From: Kitasatospora acidiphila | GTDB taxonomy: Bacteria; Actinomycetota; Actinomycetes; Streptomycetales; Streptomycetaceae | DNA: 64,000 nt | Assembly (NCBI RefSeq): GCF_006636205.1 | Contig: NZ_VIGB01000003.1 | Location: forward strand, 2,604,001 to 2,668,000 | Direction of reading: 5' to 3' | Shown: one piece after another, positions 9,201-15,513 of the stretch | Layout: every line of letters begins with the position of its first letter | Position numbering within the stretch: the first letter of the stretch is position 1 | Program-made: the position numbers and the translations under genes | Notes under the pieces: generated by a model | The model's database searches: none | Seen by the model: the letters and a program-made list of their open reading frames with translations, nothing else | Told to the model about the DNA's origin: nothing

Positions 9201-9299
9201 GTTGCGCGGGTCCTGCACCAAGCGGTGGGAGCGCTGCGCGGTCATCCACGCTACGGCGAACCGCTGTTCTGGGCTTCGATGATTCACAGCGGGCCGTGA
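6225..9299 (+). CDS. TPR-CHAT caspase-like protease
   Basis: A 1024-residue protein with a long helical TPR-type region (about residues 50-640, with recurring units such as LDDLDESISELTDALAGPLN and PAELDEAVAHLRHAVAVTPP) and a C-terminal CHAT domain (about 680-1020). CHAT is a caspase/separase-like cysteine peptidase fold. The catalytic pair is visible: His893 in AHLACHGVRNP and Cys934 in FAYLSACHSAAPGEE, followed by the typical IGSLWTVEDGMGPLLAREVY strand. The start is the GTG at 6225, with GGGGGA 7 bases upstream; GTG 6210 and ATG 6234 are alternatives. It heads a three-gene cassette with a small Cys-containing protein and a membrane protein. CHAT proteases fused to repeats occur in bacterial conflict and cell-death systems; the target here is unknown. 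Confidence 0.95.
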   Translation: MSEMSAAFRAAVREAMAAPDDGLPFLSDEPEGVLSQEPHFLMASILYDARERLTPDQAGGPEGVDLETVFLAACYYLARVNRLPEGGSEWEHHTFVFLFAVVHALRPDAVPQVLREAFEKDPPQLVPAYEILHAAGNALCLASEAASDAEGVALAAALMIEALEGARGRESEAPIGVNLGTVFTVLAELGGDGVPEGLRAAALHHMREALALVPLGDPSREPMLALIAWAQAKAPSVAVYEGSIGVEMEQYHRDPDPARLDAMINGLRATVATAAEPGRTLRRVELGQVLRMRFEINGDLDDLDESISELTDALAGPLNDEQRASACSFLGLAYLDRYGSLGAPADLEAASAAVRDGQTTGTAASPAHSQRLTNLAGVLTTRFDAYGDPAELDEAVAHLRHAVAVTPPSQQDYPVMLVKLAVALRKRGMHTGRDEDLATAEAILRQVAGQPSDTGLTQPIARVELSGLLAVRGLSRNTGADLVDTVTQSRVTALAPTQDVRTRLYGAEMWAMSCVLLGDLAQAHTAYGVALNDLLPKLAGRTLNRAAQEVRLRLVGALANDAAAVEITAGRPREALIRLEQGRGVLLAQALQLRGRHDDLRAAAPGLAQRFERVCEELVEQQGGREERKASAAAFEEVVRQIRALPGFADFHQPPDWKHLRQSAAQGPVAVVNVSRARCDVLLLRRRFGRAVIEVLPLPDVTVQEINSRTVTFRATVAKLTTPGTPAGEKYRYDREMKQTLRWLGETVVCPVLDRLGFDRPARPGKPLPRLWWCLTGALSQLPLHAAILDTPEPHQRPTPVYAHDRVVSSYVPTLSSLLHARARFAPDNVRASLLAVAVDAGSPYPRLTALDDELAATDQLPGPRSELRHTDATPDAVLAALRTHSHAHLACHGVRNPSDPSNSRLLLHNGSLTLRQLASERLLDAEFAYLSACHSAAPGEELANEAISVASAFQLCGYRQVIGSLWTVEDGMGPLLAREVYRRLAAAGAPDVARVLHQAVGALRGHPRYGEPLFWASMIHSGP

Positions 9300-9350
9300 T
9301 CCACAGCGGGCCATAGTGCACAGCGGGCCGTGATTCACCGCGGGCCGTAG
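9283..9350. repeat. four 17-bp tandem repeats across the CHAT stop codon
   Basis: The units TTCACAGCGGGCCGTGA, TCCACAGCGGGCCATAG, TGCACAGCGGGCCGTGA and TTCACCGCGGGCCGTAG follow one another without gaps. The first unit encodes the last residues and the TGA stop of the CHAT protein; the remaining three fill most of the spacer to the next gene. As 17 is not a multiple of three, each copy puts a TGA or TAG in a different frame. Confidence 0.9.
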
Positions 9351-9375
9351 TGGGCCCCGGGGAGGGAGAAGGTAG

Positions 9376-9747
9376 ATGAACCTGGATCGGGATCGGCGGG
9401 CCGCGCTCTGCTCGGCCCTGCCCTGGCTGACGGAGGATCTGGCGGAGCAGGGCAGGGCGGCTGAACTGGCGGCCGCCGTACGGGCGGTGCTGGCGGACGT
9501 ACCGGTCCTGGTGGCAGTGGCGGCGCTGGGCATCCCGCAGCACGTCCTGGACGAGACCGGGCCGGTGCGAGGGGAGGAGCCGGGGCCCGGCGACATGATC
9601 GGAGCCAGGCCGCGCGCCGCGGGCGAGTCGTACCGCTGCCCCGACGGCTGGTGCAGCCTCAGCCTGGTCCGGGAGCCCGGCGGGCCCGTTCCGGCCGGGG
9701 GCCGCTGCTGGCTGCGCGACCGCGCCCTGCTCGTCACCGAGGCGTGA
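9376..9747 (+). CDS. small Cys-containing protein of the CHAT cassette
   Basis: A 123-residue protein of unknown family. The N-terminal 60 residues form two or three helices (ALPWLTEDLAEQGRAAELAA and ADVPVLVAVAALGIPQHVLD); the C-terminal part is beta-rich with CPDGWC and a further Cys in GGRCWLRD, which could make a small metal-binding or disulfide-linked knuckle. AGGGAGAAGG lies just upstream of the ATG. It sits between the CHAT gene and the membrane protein gene, 4 bases before the latter, so it is very likely co-translated and may be the adaptor or sensor between protease and membrane component. This role is inferred from position only. Confidence 0.8.
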   Translation: MNLDRDRRAALCSALPWLTEDLAEQGRAAELAAAVRAVLADVPVLVAVAALGIPQHVLDETGPVRGEEPGPGDMIGARPRAAGESYRCPDGWCSLSLVREPGGPVPAGGRCWLRDRALLVTEA

Positions 9748-9751
9748 GACG

Positions 9752-10657
9752 GTGGCCACGATCCTCGACGGCCTGGGCGAGAAGCTGGTCGACAGGTGGC
9801 TGTCCGCGCTGGCCGTCCCGGGTCTGCTGTTCATGGCCGCCGCAGCGACCGGCGCGGTGCTCGGCCAGGGGGCCGCACTCGATCCGACCGCCCTGCGCGA
9901 GCGGGTCGGGCGCTGGGCGGCGGAGGCGGACAAGTGGTCCACCGTGGGGCAGTTGGCCGTGGTCGCGGTGATCGTCCTCGGCTCCGTGGCGGTGGGGACG
10001 TTGGTGCAGACGTGCGCCGGGGGCGTCGAGCGGGTCTGGACCGGAGACTGGCCCGCCCCGGCGAGGCAGCCGGCGAAGCGCTTGACCTCGTGGCGGCGAG
10101 CGCGCTGGGAGGGGATCCAGCGGGAGATCAGCGGGCTCCGCGCGGCGGTACCGGCAGCTCGGCGCGGGGAGGAGACGCGGGACGCCATCGACGAGCTCAC
10201 CGCCCGCCGCGACGGGATCGCACTCGCCGTGCCGAGCCGGCCGACCTTCACGGGTGACCGGTTCGCCGCGACCGACACCCGGCTGCGCAACCAGTACGGC
10301 ATCGACCTCGCCTCCTGCTGGACCCGGCTGTGGCTGGTGCTGCCGGAGCCCGTCCGGGCAGAGCTGCGCACCTCCCGAGCCCGCTTCGGTGCGGCGGTGA
10401 ACGGGTCGACGTGGGCCGTCTGCTACGTCGTGCTGGGCGTGTTCTGGTGGCCGGCGGCCGTGGCCGGCATCGCGGCCGGGCTGGTGGCCTGGAGCCGTGG
10501 CCGGCGGGCTGCCGCGCTGCACGCCGAGCTCATCGAGTCGACCGTCGACCTGCACCTGAAGACGCTGGCGGAGGAGCTCGGTGTCACCGTTGCCGGCCCG
10601 GTCCCCGACCTCCAGGTGGGGAAGGCCCTGAACCGCGTGTTCCGCAAGGGGGCGTAG
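9752..10657 (+). CDS. membrane protein of the CHAT cassette
   Basis: A 301-residue integral membrane protein of unknown family. Hydrophobic segments lie at about residues 19-41 (LAVPGLLFMAAAATGAVL), 64-86 (GQLAVVAVIVLGSVAVGTLV) and 220-247 (a long stretch that could hold two helices). Between them is a cytoplasmic-looking, Arg-rich helical domain of about 130 residues; a soluble tail with LHLKTLAEELGVTV follows. The GTG start is 4 bases after the stop of the small gene and GAGG overlaps that stop, so translation is coupled. It could be the membrane-acting or signal-receiving part of the protease cassette; this is inference. Confidence 0.85.
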   Translation: MATILDGLGEKLVDRWLSALAVPGLLFMAAAATGAVLGQGAALDPTALRERVGRWAAEADKWSTVGQLAVVAVIVLGSVAVGTLVQTCAGGVERVWTGDWPAPARQPAKRLTSWRRARWEGIQREISGLRAAVPAARRGEETRDAIDELTARRDGIALAVPSRPTFTGDRFAATDTRLRNQYGIDLASCWTRLWLVLPEPVRAELRTSRARFGAAVNGSTWAVCYVVLGVFWWPAAVAGIAAGLVAWSRGRRAAALHAELIESTVDLHLKTLAEELGVTVAGPVPDLQVGKALNRVFRKGA

Positions 10658-10794
10658 GCCCGCGGGGCCCGGCCGCAGCCGCCTCCCGGCAAGCCTCGGC
10701 TGCCGGCGAATCCCAGGCGAATCTCAGGTGCCGGCCGACCGCCCACCGGCTAGGGTCGCGAGCTCACCAGCAACGTCCGGAGAGTGAGCACCGC

Positions 10795-11322
10795 ATGACC
10801 ACGCCTGCCGCCGATGTCCGCATCGAACCCTGGGCCGAGGACGACCTCGACCTGCTCCGACTGATCAACACCGAGGAGATGCGCAAGCACGTCGGCGGCC
10901 CGGAGGGACCGGAGGCCCTGCTGGTGCGCCACCGGCGCTACCTGGAGTTCCCCGGCCTCGGCGCCGGCCAGATGTTCCGCATCGTCACCGACCAGGGCCG
11001 CAGCAAGGCGGGCAGCGTCGGCTACTACTCCCGCCGCTGGCACGGCGAGCAGGTCTTCGAGATGGGCTGGAACGTGCTCCCCCCGTTCCAGGGGCGCGGC
11101 ATCGCCGCCGTCGCGGCCCGGCTGGCCGCCGAGCACGCGGCGGCCACCGAGCGGCACACCTGGCTGCACGCGTTCCCCTCGGTCGACAACCCGGCCTCCA
11201 ACGCGGTCTGCCGCCGGGCCGGCTTCACCCTGGCCGGCGAGACCGAGTTCGAGTACCCGCCCGGCCGCTTCATGCTCAGCAACGACTGGCGCATCAACCT
11301 CACCGAGCTGGCCGCCAGTTGA
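10795..11322 (+). CDS. GNAT family N-acetyltransferase
   Basis: A 175-residue acetyltransferase of the RimJ/RimL-like GNAT group, which transfers acetyl from acetyl-CoA to an amine. The acetyl-CoA loop is in MGWNVLPPFQGRGIAAVAAR (Q/R-G-x-G) and the family's late motif is VDNPASNAVCRRAGFTLAGE. GGAGAG lies 10 bases before the ATG. The substrate is not predictable. It is the same direction as the CHAT cassette but separated by 137 bases, so it is probably independent. Confidence 0.9.
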   Translation: MTTPAADVRIEPWAEDDLDLLRLINTEEMRKHVGGPEGPEALLVRHRRYLEFPGLGAGQMFRIVTDQGRSKAGSVGYYSRRWHGEQVFEMGWNVLPPFQGRGIAAVAARLAAEHAAATERHTWLHAFPSVDNPASNAVCRRAGFTLAGETEFEYPPGRFMLSNDWRINLTELAAS

Positions 11323-11376
11323 CGAGGACCCGGAACTGACCCGCAGTCAGAACCGACTGGCGCGCACCCACGATCC

Positions 11377-11411
11377 CTTGTACGGTGTAGAACACTTCTA
11401 CACCGTACAAG
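11377..11411. promoter_or_regulatory. 35-bp perfect palindrome, probable TetR-type operator
   Basis: The left arm CTTGTACGGTGTAGAA is repeated exactly in inverse on the right, separated only by CAC. It lies 48 bases before the start of the MFS pump gene, where the promoter is expected. The symmetry and the GTACGGTGTA core suit the homodimeric TetR-type regulator encoded just downstream of the pump. Confidence 0.85.
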
Positions 11412-11459
11412 AGTGTGCGCGGTGACACTGCCGTGCACGGAAGCACCGGGGGCTCAGCC

Positions 11460-12995
11460 ATGCCAGAAAACGCCGTAACACGCCGGCCAGACCGCTGGCT
11501 GGTGCTGGCCGTCATCTGCCTGGTGCAGATGGTCGTCATCCTGGACAACACCATCCTCAACGTCGCGCTGCCGTCGCTGGCCACCGGCCTGCATGCCGAC
11601 ACCGGGCAGCTCCAATGGGTCATCGGGGCCTACTCGCTGGCCCAGGCCGGTCTGCTGATCGCCGCCGGCGGCATGGCCGACCGGTACGGGCGCAAGAAGG
11701 TGCAGCTGATCGGTCTGGCCCTGTTCGGGCTCGGCTCGGCGGGCGCCTCGCTCGCCTCCGACCCGGCGCAGCTGATCGCCGCCCGGGCCGGCATGGGCGT
11801 CGGCGGCAGCCTGCTGCTGGCCACCAGCCTGGCGATCGTGGTGCGCACCTTCGACGCGGAGGAGCAGCCCAAGGCGATCGCGGCCTGGTCCGCCGTGGCC
11901 ATGCTGGGCTTCGCGGTCGGCCCGGTCATCGGCGGTGTGCTGCTGCGGTTCTTCTGGTGGGGCGCCTGCTTCATGGTCAACCTGCCGGTGGTGGTGCTCG
12001 GCCTGATCGCGGTCGCCCGACTGGTGCCGGAGTCCAAGGACCCGCGCGGTGCCCGGCCCGACGTGCTCGGGGTGCTGCTCTCCACGGCCGGCATGGTCGG
12101 CGTGGTGTTCGGGATCATCCAGGGCCCGGAGGCCGGCTGGACCTCGGCCCGCACCCTGGTCTCCGGCGGCCTCGGCCTGCTGCTGCTGGTGGCCTTCGCA
12201 CTGTGGGAGCAGCGGATCGAACACCCGCTGCTCGACATGGGGTTCTTCCGCAACGGCAAGTTCCGGGGCGCGGTCTCCGGCGGCGTGCTGGTCAGCTTCG
12301 GCATGGGCGGTTCGCTCTTCCTGCTGACCCAGCACCTGCAGTTCGTCCTCGGCTACGGCCCGCTGAGCGCCGGTCTGCGGACCGCGCCGATGGCGCTGAC
12401 CGTGGTGCTGCTCAACCTCACCGGCACCGGGATGCGGCTGACCGGCAAGCTGAAGCCGGGGGTGGCGATCGCCCTGGGCCTGACCCTGCTGGCCCTCGGT
12501 CTGACCTCGGTCGCCGAGCTCGGCCGGCACGGCTCCTACCCGGGCATCCTGCTCGGCCTGGTGCTGATCGGGGCCGGGGTTGCCTGTGCGCAGCCCGCGA
12601 TGGCCGGTTCGGTGATGTCCTCGATCCCGCCGGAGAAGGCCGGTGTCGGCTCCGGACTGATGGGCACGCTCAGCGAGTTGGGCAACTCGCTCGGCGTCGC
12701 GGTGCTCGGCGCGGTGCTCACCGCCGGGTTCACCGGCAAGCTGCCGGCCGGTCTGCCGTCCTCGGTGGGTCGCTCGCTGCCGGAGGCGCTGGCCGCCGCC
12801 GGTACGGCCGGTGAGCACCAGGTGCGGTCCGCCTTCGGGGACAGCCTGACCAACAGCCAGCTGATCGGCGCGGTGGCGGTGCTGATCGGCGGTCTGCTGG
12901 CGGGCTGGCTGATCCAGCGGGCGGGCCGGGTCGAGCCGCCGGTGGCCGCCCCCGGCGACCAGCCCACCGACCAGCCGGTGGTCCAGGCCGGCTGA
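11460..12995 (+). CDS. DHA2-family MFS drug-efflux transporter
   Basis: A 511-residue proton-driven multidrug exporter with about 14 membrane helices. Family motifs are present: ILDNTILNVALPSLATGL in helix 1 (DHA2 motif D1), GGMADRYGRKKVQLIGL (motif A) in the first cytoplasmic loop, and FAVGPVIGGVLL (motif C) in helix 5. GGGGG lies 7 bases before the ATG. It is preceded by the perfect palindrome at 11377 and followed by a TetR-type regulator gene in the same direction, so expression is probably induced by a substrate that releases that repressor. Confidence 0.95.
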   Translation: MPENAVTRRPDRWLVLAVICLVQMVVILDNTILNVALPSLATGLHADTGQLQWVIGAYSLAQAGLLIAAGGMADRYGRKKVQLIGLALFGLGSAGASLASDPAQLIAARAGMGVGGSLLLATSLAIVVRTFDAEEQPKAIAAWSAVAMLGFAVGPVIGGVLLRFFWWGACFMVNLPVVVLGLIAVARLVPESKDPRGARPDVLGVLLSTAGMVGVVFGIIQGPEAGWTSARTLVSGGLGLLLLVAFALWEQRIEHPLLDMGFFRNGKFRGAVSGGVLVSFGMGGSLFLLTQHLQFVLGYGPLSAGLRTAPMALTVVLLNLTGTGMRLTGKLKPGVAIALGLTLLALGLTSVAELGRHGSYPGILLGLVLIGAGVACAQPAMAGSVMSSIPPEKAGVGSGLMGTLSELGNSLGVAVLGAVLTAGFTGKLPAGLPSSVGRSLPEALAAAGTAGEHQVRSAFGDSLTNSQLIGAVAVLIGGLLAGWLIQRAGRVEPPVAAPGDQPTDQPVVQAG

Positions 12996-13020
12996 GGCAT
13001 GGCGACGATCTACCATCACA

Positions 13021-13054
13021 GCACGGCCGTCCGCGCGGATGCGGGCGGCCGTGC
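13021..13054 (+). terminator. hairpin between the MFS and TetR genes
   Basis: GCACGGCCGTCCGC and GCGGGCGGCCGTGC form a 14-bp stem with one G-U pair and a 6-base loop. There is no T-tract. It may terminate or attenuate read-through from the pump gene into the regulator gene. Confidence 0.6.
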
Positions 13055-13122
13055 CGTCGTCGTACCACCAGGCAGAACCGCGCTCCGAAGAAGCGCACCA
13101 CGAAGGACAGAGGGCAGCAGGC

Positions 13123-13878
13123 ATGGCAGACAAGCCCCGTGACCCGGCCATGAGCGTCTGGCTCACCCCGCCCAAGCGGAAGAAGCGGGGCTCTGCGCCG
13201 ACCGGGCTGAGCCGGGAGCGGATCATCGACACCGCGGTGGCGCTGCTCGACAGCGAGGGGATCGACGCGTTCTCGATGCGCAGGCTGGCGGCCGAGCTCG
13301 ACGTCACCCCGATGTCGGTCTACTGGTACGTGGACAGCAAGGACGATCTGCTCGAACTCGCCCTGGACGCGGCCTTCGGCACCATGAAGGTGCCGCCGCT
13401 GGAGGACCACGGCGACTGGCGCCGGCACGTCTACGTGATGGCCCATGAGTACCGCAAGTGCTACCTGGAGCACCCGTGGGCCGCCGAGATGGTCGGCCGC
13501 TACCTGTCGGTGGGCCCGAACGCGATGCTGCTGTCCAGCAGCGTGATGAGCGCGCTCTCCGGCACCGGGCTGACCGGCGACGCCCTGGCCGGCGCCGTCG
13601 CGCTGGTCTTCCAGTTCGCCTACGGCGTCGCCATGGCGGAGTCCATGTGGGCCCGGCGGGTCCGGCAGCAGGAGGGCGACGAGGACACCGTCTACCGGCA
13701 GATGCAGGACATGCTGTCGGAGCACGACTCCCGCTTCACCGTGTGGGAGCAGCAGTTCGGCTACGACCGGCGCCAGGACTTCGCGAGCGCCCGCAACCGC
13801 CAGTTCGACCAGGGCCTGGAGATGGCGCTGGCCGGCATCGAGGCCGCGATCGCCGCGCTCCCGAAGGGGCACGGCTGA
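13123..13878 (+). CDS. TetR family regulator with TetR_C_1-type ligand domain
   Basis: A 251-residue repressor. The N-terminal helix-turn-helix is LSRERIIDTAVALLDSEGID followed by SMRRLAAELDVTPMSVYWYV, with the YWYV ending typical of the TetR_C_1 group. It is preceded by a basic leader (PPKRKKRG), and the long helical ligand-binding domain fills the rest. The ATG with GGACAGAGGG upstream is chosen over a start 28 codons earlier. It is probably the repressor of the upstream pump, acting at the 35-bp palindrome. Confidence 0.93.
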   Translation: MADKPRDPAMSVWLTPPKRKKRGSAPTGLSRERIIDTAVALLDSEGIDAFSMRRLAAELDVTPMSVYWYVDSKDDLLELALDAAFGTMKVPPLEDHGDWRRHVYVMAHEYRKCYLEHPWAAEMVGRYLSVGPNAMLLSSSVMSALSGTGLTGDALAGAVALVFQFAYGVAMAESMWARRVRQQEGDEDTVYRQMQDMLSEHDSRFTVWEQQFGYDRRQDFASARNRQFDQGLEMALAGIEAAIAALPKGHG

Positions 13879-13893
13879 CCGCGGCGACCAGCC

Positions 13894-15423
13894 CTAGATG
13901 TCGCGGAAGGTCTCGATCTGGGCGCCGATCGAGTTGAGCCGCTCGGCCAGCTCCTCGTAACCGCGGTTGATCACATAAACGTTGCGCAGCACCGAGGTGC
14001 CCTCGGTGGCCAGCATCGCCAGCAGCACCACCACGGCCGGGCGCAGCGCCGGCGGGCACATCATCTCGGCCGCCCGCCAGCGGGTCGGGCCCTCCACCAG
14101 CACCCGGTGCGGGTCCATCAGCTGCACGTTGGCGCCCAGCCGGGTCAGCTCGGTCAGGTAGATGGCCCGGTTCTCGTAGACCCAGTCGTGGATCAGCGTG
14201 GAACCCTGGGCGGTTGCCGCGATGGCGGCGAAGAACGGCACGTTGTCGATGTTGATGCCGGGGAACGGCATCGGGTGGATCTTGTCGATCGGCGACCGCA
14301 GCTTGGACGGGCGGACCGTCAGGTCGACCAGCCGGGTGCGGCCGTTGTCGGCGAAGTACTCGGGGCCGCGGTCGTAGTCGAGGCCCATCTCCTCCAGCAC
14401 CGCGAGCTCGATCTCCAGGAACTCCACCGGCGCCCGGCGGACCGTCAGTTCGGAGCCGGTGACCACGGCGGCGGCCAGCAGGCTCATCGCCTCCACCGGG
14501 TCCTCGCTGGGCGCGTAGTCCACGTCGCAGGTGATCTGGGGCAGGCCGTGCACGGTGAGGGTGGTGGTGCCGACGCCCTCGATCCGCACGCCCAGCTTCT
14601 CCAGGAAGAAGCAGAGGTCCTGGACCATGTAGTTGGGGCTGGCGTTGCGGATCACCGACACGCCGTCATGCCGGGCGGCGGCCAGCAGCGCGTTCTCCGT
14701 CACGGTGTCGCCGCGCTCGGTCAGCACGATCGGGCGGCCGGGGCTGACGGCGCGGTCCACCTCGGCGTGGTAGATGCCGGTGGTGGCGGTGACCTCAAGG
14801 CCGAACCGGCGCAGCGCGGCCATGTGCGGCTCGACGGTGCGGGTGCCGAGGTCGCAGCCGCCGGCGTAGGGGAGCTTGAAGCGGTCCACCCGGTGCATCA
14901 GCGGGCCGAGGAACATGATGATCGATCGGGTGCGGCGGGCCGCGGCCTGGTCCATGGCGTCCAGGTCGAGCTCGGCCGGCGGGGTGATCTCCAGGTCGGC
15001 GCCGTCGTTGATCCAACGGGTCTTCACGCCGATGCTGTTGAGCACCTCCAGCAGGCGGTAGACCTCCTCGATCCGGGCCACCCGGCGCAGCGTGGTGCGA
15101 CCGGTGGTCAGCAGCGAGGCGCAGAGCAGCGCGACGCAGGCGTTCTTGCTGGTCTTGACGTCGATGCTGCCGGAGAGCCGGCGGCCGCCGACCACCCTAA
15201 GGTGCATCGGTCCGGCGTAGCCGAGCGAGACGATCTCGCTGTCCAGCGCCTCACCGATCCGGGCGATCATCTCAAGGCTGATGTTCTGCCCGCCGTTCTC
15301 GATCCGGTTGACGGCACTCTGGCTGGTGCCGAGGGCCGTGCCGAGTTCCGCCTGGGTCCAACCGCGGTGCTTGCGGGCGTCCCGAATGAGCTTGCCGATG
15401 CGCGCCAGGTAGTCATCTGCCAT
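13894..15423 (-). CDS. XRE-MurA fusion: UDP-N-acetylglucosamine 1-carboxyvinyltransferase-like protein
   Basis: A 509-residue protein: an XRE-type helix-turn-helix at residues 8-62 (LGTALGTSQSAVNRIENGG) fused to a complete EPSP-synthase/MurA fold (about 75-509). MurA adds enolpyruvate to UDP-GlcNAc in peptidoglycan synthesis. Conserved MurA features are Lys93-Asn94 (TSKNAC), Cys190 in AGGCDLGTRTVEPH matching the fosfomycin-target Cys, and the late ENR and RGYE motifs. Less conserved are the place of the E. coli catalytic Asp305 (PTDMQ there, FPGINIDN here) and the D-L-R motif (ALR here). It may therefore be a MurA-derived sensor-regulator or a divergent enzyme. A palindrome ends 12 bases before the start codon, suggesting autoregulation. 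Confidence 0.93.
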   Translation of the reverse strand: MADDYLARIGKLIRDARKHRGWTQAELGTALGTSQSAVNRIENGGQNISLEMIARIGEALDSEIVSLGYAGPMHLRVVGGRRLSGSIDVKTSKNACVALLCASLLTTGRTTLRRVARIEEVYRLLEVLNSIGVKTRWINDGADLEITPPAELDLDAMDQAAARRTRSIIMFLGPLMHRVDRFKLPYAGGCDLGTRTVEPHMAALRRFGLEVTATTGIYHAEVDRAVSPGRPIVLTERGDTVTENALLAAARHDGVSVIRNASPNYMVQDLCFFLEKLGVRIEGVGTTTLTVHGLPQITCDVDYAPSEDPVEAMSLLAAAVVTGSELTVRRAPVEFLEIELAVLEEMGLDYDRGPEYFADNGRTRLVDLTVRPSKLRSPIDKIHPMPFPGINIDNVPFFAAIAATAQGSTLIHDWVYENRAIYLTELTRLGANVQLMDPHRVLVEGPTRWRAAEMMCPPALRPAVVVLLAMLATEGTSVLRNVYVINRGYEELAERLNSIGAQIETFRDI

Positions 15424-15434
15424 GGGCGAGACGA

Positions 15435-15452
15435 TATCTCATCCATGAGATA
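15435..15452. promoter_or_regulatory. 18-bp palindromic operator of the XRE-MurA gene
   Basis: TATCTCAT-CC-ATGAGATA is a perfect inverted repeat with 8-bp arms, lying 12 bases upstream of the XRE-MurA start. Size, symmetry and position suit an XRE-type dimer binding its own promoter. Confidence 0.8.
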
Positions 15453-15459
15453 CGACTAC

Positions 15460-15490
15460 GGGCGGTACCCCCGTTCAGGGGATACCGCCC
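15460..15490 (-). terminator. terminator of the FHA-ABC transporter gene
   Basis: GGGCGGTA plus CCCC pairs with GGGG plus TACCGCCC, with one bulged base and a short loop, 24 bases after the transporter stop codon. It separates that gene from the XRE-MurA promoter. Confidence 0.75.
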
Positions 15491-15513
15491 GCAACAGCCC
15501 AGGTGAGGCCGGG

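Noticed and set aside
8767-10371. 534-codon leftward frame opposite the CHAT cassette
   Set aside because: Antisense of three well-supported genes, low complexity and without domains.
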